DNA of 64,000 bases from Candidatus Solirubrobacter pratensis (GCF_000425945.1 NZ_KE384481.1:511704-575703), one strand, 5' to 3'. Counted from the stretch's first letter, positions 33,693-45,108 are shown. Numbers and translations: made by a program. The notes: a model not told the origin generated them from the sequence alone.

Positions 33693-34525
33693 GGGAGCGT
33701 CTCCAAGATCAGCGACAGGTCGAGGACGGGGGCCGAATGGGTCAGGGCGCCCATCGACACGAAGTGTACTCCTGGAATGGTCGCGTAGACCAAAACTGTC
33801 TCATCATCGATGCCGCCGGACACCTCCAGCTCGGCCCGTCCGGCGACCTGGGCGACCGCGTCGCGGACCCGCTCGGGGCTCATGTTGTCCAGCAGCAGGC
33901 GCGGCGCGCCGGCCTCCAGCGCGGCGTCGATCTCCGCCGCGTCGCGCACCTCGACGGCGAGCGGCAGGTCCGGCCGGGCGGCGCGCGCGCGGCGCACCGC
34001 CTCCCCGACCCCGCCGGCCAGCGCGGCGTGGTTCTCCTTGATGAGGATGAAGTCGAACAGCCCGATCCGGTGGTTGACGCCGCCGCCGTCGGCGACGGCG
34101 CGCTTCTCGAGCATCCGCATGCCGGGGGTCGTCTTGCGCGTGTCGAGGATCCGGGCGCCGCCCGGGCCGACGGCACGCACGATCCGGGCGGTCTTCGTGG
34201 CGACGCCGGATAGGCGGCCGAGGAAGTTCAGCGCGGTGCGCTCGCCGGTCAGCAGGGCGCGCGCGGAGCCCTCGACGCGCAGCACGCCGGCGCCCGCCTC
34301 GCGCCATTCGCCCTCAGGGCCGAGGCGCGTGAACGCGACCTCAGGGTCGAGCCGCTGGAAGACCGCCTCGGCGACTTCCAGGCCCGAGATCACGCCGGCG
34401 GCCTTCTGGGTGATCGTGGCGAGGCCGCGGGCCTCGCCGTCGACCGTCGCGGCGGTCGTGGCATCCCCCTCGCCGACGTCCTCGGCGAGCGCGCGGTCGA
34501 CGAGGTCGGTCTCGAGCTCAAGCAT
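33689..34525 (-). CDS. nadC: Nicotinate-nucleotide pyrophosphorylase (quinolinate phosphoribosyltransferase)
   Basis: 278 residues from ATG 34525. It converts quinolinate and PRPP to nicotinate mononucleotide. Signature: RTALNFLGRLSGVATKTARI, ILDTRKTTPGMRMLEKRAV, NHRIGLFDFILIKENHAAL, LLLDNMSPERV, LEVSGGIDDETV and VHFVSMGALTHSAPVLDLSL. First gene of the nadC-nadA operon; the long upstream in-frame extension is antisense to the next gene. Confidence 0.97.
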   Translation of the reverse strand: MLELETDLVDRALAEDVGEGDATTAATVDGEARGLATITQKAAGVISGLEVAEAVFQRLDPEVAFTRLGPEGEWREAGAGVLRVEGSARALLTGERTALNFLGRLSGVATKTARIVRAVGPGGARILDTRKTTPGMRMLEKRAVADGGGVNHRIGLFDFILIKENHAALAGGVGEAVRRARAARPDLPLAVEVRDAAEIDAALEAGAPRLLLDNMSPERVRDAVAQVAGRAELEVSGGIDDETVLVYATIPGVHFVSMGALTHSAPVLDLSLILETLP

Positions 34526-34548
34526 CGTCCTGCGAGTGTAGCCGAAAA

Positions 34549-34570
34549 GGTCGTTGCGACCAAAACGACC
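34549..34570. promoter_or_regulatory. Operator-like repeat upstream of nadC
   Basis: GGTCGTT (34549-34555) and AACGACC (34564-34570) form an inverted repeat 24 bp upstream of the nadC ATG. CGACC recurs at 34557-34561 and 34576-34580 as GCGACC and TACGACC, so three half-sites lie in line. It could be the site of an NAD-biosynthesis repressor; which one cannot be told. Confidence 0.4.
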
Positions 34571-34633
34571 CTCATACGACCGCCCGCTGACACACCGGGA
34601 ACCGGTCGGCGGGGACTTTGAGAGAGTCCCGGC

Positions 34634-35752
34634 ATGCGGGTCACGACATGGGAAGCGGAGCGCATGCGCCGCCGCCAGGACGAGGCGGATGCGGCGCCGG
34701 CGCACGGCGACGAGCGGGCGCGGATCCTGCGCCTGCAGGCCGGCGCGGGCAACCAGGCGGTGGCGAAGCTGCTGCGCGTGAGCGACGGCGGCAAGAAGCG
34801 GCTCAAGAAGCAGCCCGGCGGCGTGACGCTCACGGCCATGACCGCCTTCCAGAAGGCCGGCGGCCTCAGCGACGGAGACGTCGACGCGATGCTGCGGCTC
34901 GGAGACGAAGAGCTGGCGGAGGCGATCAAGCTCGACGCCAAGTCGTTCAAGGGTTGCGAGGACGAGACGGACATGAGCGCTCGCCTGCGCTACGCCAAGG
35001 CGGCGTCGGAGAAGCCGAAGACGGCCGCGGTCAAGCAGTCGCACCCGCGCGACGAGGTGATCGCGGACGTCCAGGGCAAGGGCGTGCTCGAGCCCAGCGC
35101 GCGCGATTTCGTCCACCGGGAGGGCGTGGGCGCGGTGAGGACCTGGATCGCCGGCAAGAGCAACGCGGCCGTGCAGGCCGCCGTCCGCCTCTGCACGACC
35201 GCCGGCGCGACGCTCGGCGACATCGACTCGCTGCTGCTGCTCGACGCGGGCCTGCACGCCTACGGCGCCGGCGTCGTGCTGCCGCTCGCGGCGGACCACT
35301 GGATCGACGCGGCGCGCGTCGCGCTCCAGCAGACGCAGGCCGACAACAGCGTCAACTACCTCACGGCGTGGCTCTCGCTCGGGGCGACGGCGGCGAGCGC
35401 GCAGACGTTCAAGGACCTGGTCCGGCTCAAGGGCCGCCTCCAGGACGGCGTCCCCGGCATGGCCGTCTTCCAGGCGGACACCCGCTTCATGAGCGCGCAC
35501 GACTACCCGGACAGCCGCACCGGGTTCCTGCGCTACCAGTTCGGCGGCGGGAGCTTCGTCGAGCTGCACACGCACTGGAACGAGCACGTGCACAAGCTCG
35601 TGTCGATCCACGTCAAGGAGGGCCCGGACAAGAGCACCGAGCTCAACGCGTGGCCGGCCCAGTTCTTCGGCGAGGTCAACACCGCGGTGCTCGCCGCGCA
35701 CAACGCCGCGGCCGGCGTGCTGGCGCCGACCGGAGGCGCCCTTACGCTCTAG
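34634..35752 (+). CDS. Putative injection-system cargo-like protein of unknown activity
   Basis: 372 residues from ATG 34634, with GAGAGAGT upstream. No signal peptide. Near the N-terminus, RILRLQAGAGNQAVAKLLRV (about residues 29-48) matches the LQ..AGN.AV..LL motif that marks proteins associated with extracellular contractile injection systems and DUF4157-type toxins. A Lys-rich linker and two helical regions follow. The C-terminus (about 285-360) is His-rich and ordered: GFLRYQFGGGSFVELHTHWN then EHVHKLVSIHVKEG. I do not recognise an enzyme family. No sheath, tube or baseplate genes lie nearby, so the loading system, if any, must be encoded elsewhere. Confidence 0.6.
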   Translation: MRVTTWEAERMRRRQDEADAAPAHGDERARILRLQAGAGNQAVAKLLRVSDGGKKRLKKQPGGVTLTAMTAFQKAGGLSDGDVDAMLRLGDEELAEAIKLDAKSFKGCEDETDMSARLRYAKAASEKPKTAAVKQSHPRDEVIADVQGKGVLEPSARDFVHREGVGAVRTWIAGKSNAAVQAAVRLCTTAGATLGDIDSLLLLDAGLHAYGAGVVLPLAADHWIDAARVALQQTQADNSVNYLTAWLSLGATAASAQTFKDLVRLKGRLQDGVPGMAVFQADTRFMSAHDYPDSRTGFLRYQFGGGSFVELHTHWNEHVHKLVSIHVKEGPDKSTELNAWPAQFFGEVNTAVLAAHNAAAGVLAPTGGALTL

Positions 35753-36859
35753 CTGCGGGCCTTCGCGTGCGCTTCCAGCCAGGAGCGCACGAAGCCGTCC
35801 AGGTCGCCGTCGAGCACGCCGTTGGCGTTGCCGACCTCGAAGTCGGTCCGGTGGTCCTTGACCATCGTGTACGGGTGCAGCACGTAGGAGCGGATCTGCG
35901 AGCCGAAGTTCACGTCCTGCGCCTCGCCGCGCTCGCGCGCGATCTCCTCCTGGCGCTCGCGCTCCTGGCGCTCGATCAGCTTCGAGCGCAGCATCGCCAT
36001 CGCGGTCGCGCGGTTGGCCGACTGCGAGCGCTCGTTCTGGCACTGCACGACGATCCCGCTCGGCTTGTGCGTGATCCGCACCGCCGAGTCGGTCTTGTTC
36101 ACGTGCTGGCCGCCGGCGCCCGACGCGCGGTAGGTGTCGACCTGCAGGTCGTCGTCGTCGATCGCGATCTCGCCCGCCTCCTCCACCACCGGCGCGACCT
36201 CGACGCCCGCGAAGGACGTCTGGCGGCGGTTGGCGGAGTCGAACGGCGAGAGGCGAACGAGCCGGTGCACGCCCTTCTCGGCGGAGTAGAGCCCGTAGGC
36301 GTTGTCGCCTGAGACGCGGAAGGTCGCCGACTTGATGCCGGCTTCCTCCCCCGGGCTCGCCTCGAGCAGCTCGACCTTGAAGCCGCGCCGCTCGGCCCAG
36401 CGCATCTCCATCCGCAGCACCATCTCCGCCCAGTCCTGGGCGTCGGTGCCGCCGGCTCCGGCGTTGACGGTGACCAGCGCGTCGCCGGAGTCGTAGTCGC
36501 CTGTGAACAGGCGCTGCTCCTCGAGGTCGTTCAGGCGCGCCTCGACCGAGGCGATCGACTCCTCGAGCTCCTCGGCCAGATCGGGATCCTCGTCGGCCAG
36601 CTCGGCCAGCCCTTCGAGGTCCTCCCCGTCGGAGCGCAGCTTCGTGAAGTTGTCGAGCCGGCGCTGCAGCCGCGTGTGCTCAGCGCCGACCTTGGCGGCG
36701 GACTCCGGGTCATCCCAGAAGCCGGCCGCGCCCATCTCCGTCTCGAGCGTCTTCAGGCGCTCTTCGAGCCCAGCCGGGTCAAAGATAGTCCGAGAGCAGG
36801 GACAACTGCTCACGGATGGCGGCGAGGCGGTGCGGCGTGGGTTGCGACGGATTGGCCAT
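35749..36859 (-). CDS. prfB: Peptide chain release factor 2 with programmed +1 frameshift
   Basis: Recognises UGA and UAA stop codons. The reading starts at ATG 36859 (MANPSQPTPHRLAAIREQLS) and reaches an in-frame TGA at 36779-36781 inside TATCTTTGAC, the classical RF2 frameshift site. Slipping one base at CTT continues as LDPAGLEERLKTLETEMGAA and reads to 35749, about 369 residues. The GGQ motif (GAGGQHVNKTDSAVR) catalyses peptide release. Low RF2 favours frameshifting, giving autoregulation. The upstream Shine-Dalgarno-like stimulator of E. coli (AGGGGG) is replaced here by CTCGGAC. Divergent from the phospholipase D gene by 36 bp. Confidence 0.96.
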
Positions 36860-36895
36860 GTGCGACAGGTGAGGCTAGCGGGTACGCGAAACCCC

Positions 36896-38365
36896 ATGCT
36901 CGACCGACTCGACGCCGCCGTCGGAGACGGGCTGGAGCGCGCCATGGTCCACCACCACATGCGCCGCCTGCGCCGCCACGGGCGGATGGACGCGCTGGCC
37001 CCCGCGAGCCCGGGCCTGTGGGCCGCGACCGCCGCTGCGCCGCGCGACGGCAACGCGCTCGAGGTGCTGATCGACGGCGCCAACGCGCTCCCTCGGATGG
37101 CGGAGGCGATCGGCGCGGCCAGGCGCCACGTGCACATCTGCTCGTGGCACCTGCAACCGGACTTCGAGCCCGTGCGCGACGGCGCGCGCCGGCCGGTGCG
37201 CGAGCTGCTCGCCGAGGCCGCCGAGCGCGTCCCCGTGCGGGTGCTCGTGTGGGCGGGCGCGCCCGTGCCGGTGTTCAAGCCGAGCCGCGCATCGGTGGAG
37301 CACGCCCGCGAGCAGCTCGTGCGCGGGACCAGGATCCGGTGCCTGCTCGACGCTCGCGGGCGGATGATGCACTGCCACCACGAGAAGATCGTGATCGTCG
37401 ACGACGAGGTCGCGTTCGTCGGCGGCATCGACCTGACGGCGCTGGCCGGCGACCGCTACGACTGGAGCGAGCACCCGCTGCGCGAGGGGATCGGCTGGCA
37501 CGACGCCTCCTCGCAGATCCGCGGGCCTCTGGTGCGCGACGTCGCGGCGCACTTCGCGCTGCGCTGGGAGGCGATCGCGTGCCGTCAAGGAATCCCTCGC
37601 CGCGACGGAGGGCCCGGAGCGGGCGAGGCGCTCGAGCTGCCGGAGGTGCCGGCGCCGGCCGGCGACGTGACCGCGCAGCTGGTGCGCACCGTGCCCGAAC
37701 GCGCGTATCCGGCGCTCCCGCGCGGAGAGTTCTCCACGCTGGAGGCCTACATGCGCGCGCTGCGCAGCGCTCGCCGCCTGATCTACCTCGAGAACCAGTT
37801 CCTGTGGTCGCCCGAGGTGGTCGACGTGCTCGAGCGCAAGCTGCGCGAGCCGCCGGGCGACGACTTCCGGCTGGTCGTGCTGCTCCCCCACAAGGCCAAC
37901 AACGGCCAGGACGACACGCGCGGGATGCTGGGCCGGCTGGTCGCCGCCGACGCCGGCGCCGGCCGCTTCCTCGCCGCCACGATCCACTCGCGCACCGCCG
38001 AGCGCTCGGGCCCGCTGTACGTGCACGCCAAGATCGGGATCGTGGACGACGAATGGCTGGCGGTCGGCTCGGCCAACCTCAACGAGCACAGCCTGTTCAA
38101 CGACACCGAGGTCGACGTCGTCACCTGCGACCCGCGCCTCGCCCGCGACACGCGCCTGCGGCTGTGGGCCGAGCACCTCGAGACCGCGCCGCACGAGGAC
38201 CCGGTGAAGGCGATCGACGAGCAGTGGCGCCCGATCGCGTCCGAGCAGCTCGAGCGCCGCCGCCGCGGCGCGCCCCTCACCCACCACCTGGTCGAGCTGC
38301 CCGGCGTCTCGCGCCGCTCGCGCCGCCTGCTCGGACCGCTCGACGCGCTCGTCGTCGACGGTTGA
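36896..38365 (+). CDS. Phospholipase D/cardiolipin synthase-family protein
   Basis: 489 residues from ATG 36896. Two HKD half-sites: MHCHHEKIVIVDDEVAFVGG (about 161-180) and YVHAKIGIVDDEWLAVGSAN (about 377-396), together forming one active site through a phospho-His intermediate. Conserved IYLENQFLWSP and GSANLNEHSLFNDTEVDVV also fit PLD. No transmembrane segments are apparent, unlike classical cardiolipin synthases, so it is more likely a soluble phospholipase D or phosphatidyltransferase. A hairpin follows at 38383. Confidence 0.92.
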   Translation: MLDRLDAAVGDGLERAMVHHHMRRLRRHGRMDALAPASPGLWAATAAAPRDGNALEVLIDGANALPRMAEAIGAARRHVHICSWHLQPDFEPVRDGARRPVRELLAEAAERVPVRVLVWAGAPVPVFKPSRASVEHAREQLVRGTRIRCLLDARGRMMHCHHEKIVIVDDEVAFVGGIDLTALAGDRYDWSEHPLREGIGWHDASSQIRGPLVRDVAAHFALRWEAIACRQGIPRRDGGPGAGEALELPEVPAPAGDVTAQLVRTVPERAYPALPRGEFSTLEAYMRALRSARRLIYLENQFLWSPEVVDVLERKLREPPGDDFRLVVLLPHKANNGQDDTRGMLGRLVAADAGAGRFLAATIHSRTAERSGPLYVHAKIGIVDDEWLAVGSANLNEHSLFNDTEVDVVTCDPRLARDTRLRLWAEHLETAPHEDPVKAIDEQWRPIASEQLERRRRGAPLTHHLVELPGVSRRSRRLLGPLDALVVDG

Positions 38366-38382
38366 CGTCAGACTTGTATCAG

Positions 38383-38399
38383 GGCGCCGAACCGGCGCC
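38383..38399 (+). terminator. Hairpin after the phospholipase D gene
   Basis: GGCGCCG (38383-38389) and CGGCGCC (38393-38399) pair around AAC, followed by TCTTCATCCTC; 18 bp after the stop codon. Confidence 0.55.
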
Positions 38400-38412
38400 T
38401 CTTCATCCTCGT

Positions 38413-38529
38413 ATGGATGGGATGACCGTTGGAATGATCGCCGCCGGAATCGGCGTGTTCGCGAAGGTCGGGTTCCTGGTGCTCACCGGGGGCTGGGACC
38501 GCGTCGTGGACCGCCTGACCGGGGACTAG
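38413..38529 (+). CDS. Small membrane-protein candidate (38 residues)
   Basis: ATG 38413 starts MDGMTVGMIAAGIGVFAKVG and continues FLVLTGGWDRVVDRLTGD to TAG 38529. It has one hydrophobic segment of about 20 residues and an amphipathic charged tail. There is no strong ribosome binding site; alternative ATGs at 38422 and 38434 exist. It overlaps the 3' end of the ATP-grasp gene by 4 bp on the opposite strand. Real but uncharacterised small protein, or chance ORF. Confidence 0.4.
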   Translation: MDGMTVGMIAAGIGVFAKVGFLVLTGGWDRVVDRLTGD

Positions 38530-39902
38530 GGCAGAACCCAGGTGTCCTTGGCGCCGCCGTTCTGGGAAGAGTTGACCACCAGCGCGCCCTCGTCGCGGGC
38601 GACGCGCGTGAGCCCGCCCGGGAGCACGCGCGGCTCGCCTCCCTCGCCCATGAAGACGAACGGGCGCAGGTCGATGTGGCGGGGCGCCAGCTCGTTCCCC
38701 GAGACCGTCGGGTGGGTGGAGAGCATCACCATCCGCTGGGCGATCCAGTCGCCTGGCGAAGCCTCCACCTGCTTGCGCACCCGCGCGACGTCCTCGGGCT
38801 TGGCGTGCGGCGCGATCAGCACGCCGACGCCGCCGTGGCCCGCGCGCGGCTTGAGCACGAGATCCTCGAACTCGTCCAGCGCCCGTTCGAGCTGGTCCGG
38901 CTGCGCCAGGTCGTAGGTGGGGACCGAGCGGATGACCGGCTCCTCGCCGAGATAGAAGCCGATCATCGCCTCGACGTAGGCGTGGGCGAGCTTGTCGTCG
39001 GCGACGCCGGTGCCGTACTGGTTGATCAGCCCGAGCGCGCCGTTGCGCAGCGGCTCGAGCAGCAGCTCCCCGAGCGGGTCCGCGACGCGATCGGAGTCGG
39101 TGCGGCGGTACACGACGTCGATCGGGAAGCCCTCGCGCCGGTGGCGCAGGCGGCCGCCCCGCACCTCGATGTCGCGCGTCTCCACCAGCGGGATGCCGAG
39201 CGCGCGCGCGAGCCAGCCGTGCTCCCAATAGGCCGAGTTCGTCTCCCCGTCGGTGAGCACGGCGGCCTGCGGCGCGTGGTGGCCGCCGCTGCCCTGCGGC
39301 GTCGCGGCGTGCAGCGCGTCGGCGAGCAGGTCGATCTCGCCGTCGAGCGGCCGCGGCAGCGCCGGCGGCGGCACGTCGAGGTGCCGGCTGACGGCGACGC
39401 GGGCGGCGTGGATGTAGGCGAAGCCGCTCGGCGTGCGCAGGTTGTCCTCGAGCACGAGCCACTCGCCGGAGCCGTCGCGCACGACGTCGAGCCCGGCGAT
39501 CCCGATCCACGACCCGCTCGGCGGCTCGACCCCGCGCATCTGCGGCTCGTAGTACTCGGCGGTGTCGATCACGTAGTCCGGGACGACGCCTGCGGCGACG
39601 ATCCGCCGCTCGCCGTAGACGTCGGCGACGAACGCGTTGAGGGCGCGCACGCGCTGGGCCAGGCCCCGCTTGACCGCGACCCAGTCCTCGGCCGTGATCA
39701 CGCGCGGCACCGGGTCGACGTGGAAGCGCGCGTCGCCGTGGAGCGAGCGGAACCCCACGCCGGCGCGCAGGAGCGTCTCGCTGACGCGCGCCTCGAGCTC
39801 GGTGGGGCCCGCGGCCAGCACCGCCTCGACGGCCGCCCTGGCGTGCGGGCGCAGCTCGCCGTCGGACGCGTACGCCTCGTCGTAGGTCGTCAGGACGCTC
39901 AA
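38526..39902 (-). CDS. Circularly permuted type 2 ATP-grasp protein
   Basis: 458 residues if initiated at TTG 39902, which overlaps the purU TGA (TTGA). Recognised by VLTTYDEAYASDGELRPHAR, HVDPVPRVITAEDWVAVKRG, WLVLEDNLRTPSGFAYIHAA, LVLKPRAGHGGVGVLIAPHA and HIDLRPFVFMGEGGEPRVLP. These are the DUF404/DUF407 regions of circularly permuted ATP-grasp ligases, which join an amine to a carboxylate using ATP. Homologues usually sit beside an alpha-E domain protein and a transglutaminase in a putative peptide-synthesis cluster; here it stands alone after purU, so its substrate is unknown. Confidence 0.88.
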   Translation of the reverse strand: MSVLTTYDEAYASDGELRPHARAAVEAVLAAGPTELEARVSETLLRAGVGFRSLHGDARFHVDPVPRVITAEDWVAVKRGLAQRVRALNAFVADVYGERRIVAAGVVPDYVIDTAEYYEPQMRGVEPPSGSWIGIAGLDVVRDGSGEWLVLEDNLRTPSGFAYIHAARVAVSRHLDVPPPALPRPLDGEIDLLADALHAATPQGSGGHHAPQAAVLTDGETNSAYWEHGWLARALGIPLVETRDIEVRGGRLRHRREGFPIDVVYRRTDSDRVADPLGELLLEPLRNGALGLINQYGTGVADDKLAHAYVEAMIGFYLGEEPVIRSVPTYDLAQPDQLERALDEFEDLVLKPRAGHGGVGVLIAPHAKPEDVARVRKQVEASPGDWIAQRMVMLSTHPTVSGNELAPRHIDLRPFVFMGEGGEPRVLPGGLTRVARDEGALVVNSSQNGGAKDTWVLP

Positions 39903-40720
39903 AACACGACGGTCCGGTTGCCGTGGACGAGCACGCGGTCCTCGAGGTGCCACTTGACCGCGCGGGCCAGCACGGTCCGCTCGATGTCGCGCCCGATCCG
40001 CATCATCGCCTCCGGTCCCTCGCGATGGGAGACGCGCGCGACGTCCTGCTCGATGATCGGCCCCGCGTCGAGCTGCTCGGTCACGTAGTGCGCCGTGGCG
40101 CCGATGATCTTCACGCCCCGCTCGGCCGCGCGCCGGTAGGGGTCCGCGCCCGCGAAGGCCGGGAGGAAGGAGTGGTGGATGTTGATGATCGCGGTCTGCA
40201 GTTCGGTGAGGAACTCGCCGGACAGGATCCGCATGTAGCGCGCGAGCACGACCAGGTCGGCGTCGCGCAGGAGATCCAGGAGCTCCGGCTCGTTCGGGTA
40301 TGGGACGTGGTGATAGTCCACGCCGAACGCCTCCACATCGGACCGATGGTCCGGATGGTTGGACGCCACGAGCGGGATGTCGGCGAGCAGCTCCCCGCGC
40401 CGGTGACGCCACAGCAGGTCCACGAGACAGTGGTCTTCGCGCGAGACGAGCAGCACCATGCGCTTCGGCACGTCCGCGTCCGCCAGGCGCCAGCGCATGT
40501 CGAAGCGCTCGGCGACGTCCTGGGCGAACGCGTGCCCCACCGCCGCCAGGTCGCCGCGGTCGAGCGAGAACTCCATCCGCATGAAGAACTCGCCGCCCTC
40601 GGGGTCGGTCGAGTGCTGGTCGGAGCTGACGATGTTGGCGCCCGACGCCGCGAGGAACCCGGCGACCGCCGCGACGATGCCGTGCCGGTCGGGGCAGTTG
40701 ATGAGCAGACGGCCGTTCAT
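39899..40720 (-). CDS. purU: Formyltetrahydrofolate deformylase
   Basis: 273 residues from ATG 40720, overlapping the LysR stop (ATGA). N-terminal ACT domain (LLINCPDRHGIVAAVAGFLA, HSTDPEGGEFFMRMEF) and C-terminal formyltransferase-like domain with LARYMRILSGEF, INIHHSFLPAFAGADPYRRA and GATAHYVTEQLDAGPIIEQD. The His in HHSFLP and Asp in LDAGPIIEQD are catalytic. It hydrolyses 10-formyl-THF to formate and THF, balancing the one-carbon pool and feeding PurT. Confidence 0.95.
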   Translation of the reverse strand: MNGRLLINCPDRHGIVAAVAGFLAASGANIVSSDQHSTDPEGGEFFMRMEFSLDRGDLAAVGHAFAQDVAERFDMRWRLADADVPKRMVLLVSREDHCLVDLLWRHRRGELLADIPLVASNHPDHRSDVEAFGVDYHHVPYPNEPELLDLLRDADLVVLARYMRILSGEFLTELQTAIINIHHSFLPAFAGADPYRRAAERGVKIIGATAHYVTEQLDAGPIIEQDVARVSHREGPEAMMRIGRDIERTVLARAVKWHLEDRVLVHGNRTVVF

Positions 40721-41598
40721 AGCTGCGCGGCGACGGCCGCGAATGCGGCCACGATACTTTCGGCGAGCGGATGGCGCCCGCCCGCCGGGATCATGGCGTA
40801 GACGTCGCGCTCCGGCCCTGGTCCTTCGATCGGTCTCAGCTCGATCCCCTCGAGCGCGTCCGCGACGAGCCGCGGCACGAGCGTGACGGCGAGGCCTTGC
40901 GAGACGAGCGCGCGCATCGCCAGCGGATCGCGCAGGATCGAGACCAGTCGCGGCTCGAAGCCCGCGGCGCGGCAGGTGCGGGCGATCAGGTGCGACCCCG
41001 AGGGCGCGGTCCACGGCTCGTCCGCGAGCGCCGACACGGGCACGCTGTCGAGCGCAGCGAGCCGGTGGCCCGGGGGGAGCGCGACGAGGAACGGCTCGTG
41101 CAGCAGGTCGCGACGCTCGACGCCCTCGTGCTCGCGGCGGGGCAGCGTCGAGTCCTGGAAGCCGACGGCGGCGTGCAGCTCGCCGCGCGCGACGCGCTCG
41201 GCGAGCGCCTCGCTGCCGCCCTCCTCGATCAGCACCTCCGCGCCGGGCGCCTGCTCGTGCAGACGTGCGACCGCCTTGGGCACCAGGCACGCGAGGGCGC
41301 TCGGGAACGCGCCGACGCGCAGCCGCATCCGCGCCGCCTCGGAGAGCTCGGCGAGCTGGGTCGCGGCGAGCTCGAGCCGCTCCGCGATCGCGTCCGCGTG
41401 CTCGAGCAGCACCTTGCCCGCGGCGGTCAGCTCCAGGCCGCCGGGCTCGCGCGCGAGCAGCCGGGCGCCGATCTCCTTCTCCAGCGCCGCGACCTGCTGC
41501 GAGACGGCGGGCTGCGTGAGCGACAGCGCGCGGGCCGCCGACGAGAAGGAGCGCTCGGTCGCCACGGCGCGGAACGTGAGCACGCGCCGTGGGTCCAT
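40717..41598 (-). CDS. LysR-family transcriptional regulator
   Basis: 293 residues. N-terminal winged helix: LTFRAVATERSFSSAARALS, LTQPAVSQQVAALEKEIGAR. The C-terminal periplasmic-binding-like effector domain has LRVGAFPSALACLVPKAVAR and ALPPGHRLAALDSVPVSALA. It is co-transcribed with purU (ATGA overlap) and probably also controls the divergent start region near 41640. The ligand is unknown. Confidence 0.92.
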   Translation of the reverse strand: MDPRRVLTFRAVATERSFSSAARALSLTQPAVSQQVAALEKEIGARLLAREPGGLELTAAGKVLLEHADAIAERLELAATQLAELSEAARMRLRVGAFPSALACLVPKAVARLHEQAPGAEVLIEEGGSEALAERVARGELHAAVGFQDSTLPRREHEGVERRDLLHEPFLVALPPGHRLAALDSVPVSALADEPWTAPSGSHLIARTCRAAGFEPRLVSILRDPLAMRALVSQGLAVTLVPRLVADALEGIELRPIEGPGPERDVYAMIPAGGRHPLAESIVAAFAAVAAQL

Positions 41599-41658
41599 AG
41601 GCGCAGCTTATCGCTGTACCAAAGTCATTATTTGAACGAATGGAAGGCGCGCCGCACC

Positions 41659-41839
41659 ATGAACCGCATGCTTCCCATCGCGATCATCAACAGCCGCCAG
41701 CTGACGCGCCGCGCGACCATCGGCGCGCGGGCGGACGACCCGGTCGTCCCCGAGCGGCCGCGGCGGCTCGGCCGCCGGCGCAGGGCCGCGGCGGCTCAGG
41801 CGCCGCGCGGCGCCCAGGCCGGCGCGAGCGCGCCGGCGC

Positions 41840-41862
<23 letters not shown>
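41659..41862 (+). CDS. Small basic protein candidate divergent from LysR
   Basis: 67 residues from ATG 41659 with GGAAGG upstream: MNRMLPIAIINSRQLTRRAT, then an Arg/Ala-rich tail. The first 25 residues look like real coding sequence while the rest could be chance. A competing ORF from 41640 in another frame is poorer. It starts about 60 bp from the LysR start, so it is in the position of a LysR target, and overlaps the 3' end of secA by 23 bp. Confidence 0.35.
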
Positions 41863-44683
<2,821 letters not shown>

Positions 44684-44727
44684 GGTTCCCTAGCCTAGCG
44701 GGGCACAGGGCCCATTCAGGCCCCCCT

Positions 44728-45108
44728 TCACAGGCCGGAAGGGGTCTGTTCCTCCAGCGCCGGGGCGGTCGCGGCGCCGTTGCGGGATTGGTCGGCGGCG
44801 GCGCGCGCCTCGCGCCGGCCGCGGCGCTTGTCGCGGTGGCGCTTGACCTGCCGGGCGAGGTCCTCCGAGACGAGGTTGACGGCGTGCTTGGGGTCCTTCG
44901 AGGCGCTCTTGGCGCGCAGCGTCGTGCCCTTCAGCTGAAGCGTCGCCTCGGCGGTCACCGGGTCGGTCGGCGTGCGGACGTCGGCCAGCTCAACCTCAAG
45001 CACGGCGAGCTCGGAGACCTGCTTGCCGATCTTGTCCATTCGCCGCTCGACGCATTCCCGCAGATCGTCGGTGACCTGAAGGTTGCGTCCCTTGACCTCG
45101 ATGTGCAT
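44728..45108 (-). CDS. hpf: Ribosome hibernation-promoting factor (short form)
   Basis: 126 residues from ATG 45108, with GAGGAG just upstream; a longer reading to 45252 covers the divergent gene. MHIEVKGRNLQVTDDLRECV and LAVLEVELADVRTPTDPVTA, AEATLQLKGTTLRAKSASKD give the S30AE/RaiA fold. The dimerisation domain of long HPF is missing; the C-terminus is instead a basic tail (VKRHRDKRRGRREAR). It binds the 30S decoding centre in stationary phase. Its position upstream of secA is common in Gram-positive lineages. Confidence 0.93.
   Translation of the reverse strand: MHIEVKGRNLQVTDDLRECVERRMDKIGKQVSELAVLEVELADVRTPTDPVTAEATLQLKGTTLRAKSASKDPKHAVNLVSEDLARQVKRHRDKRRGRREARAAADQSRNGAATAPALEEQTPSGL

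Noticed and set aside
34634..35752. Immunity gene partner for the cargo-like protein
   Set aside because: Neighbours are nadC and prfB on the opposite strand; no small ORF with a ribosome binding site follows.
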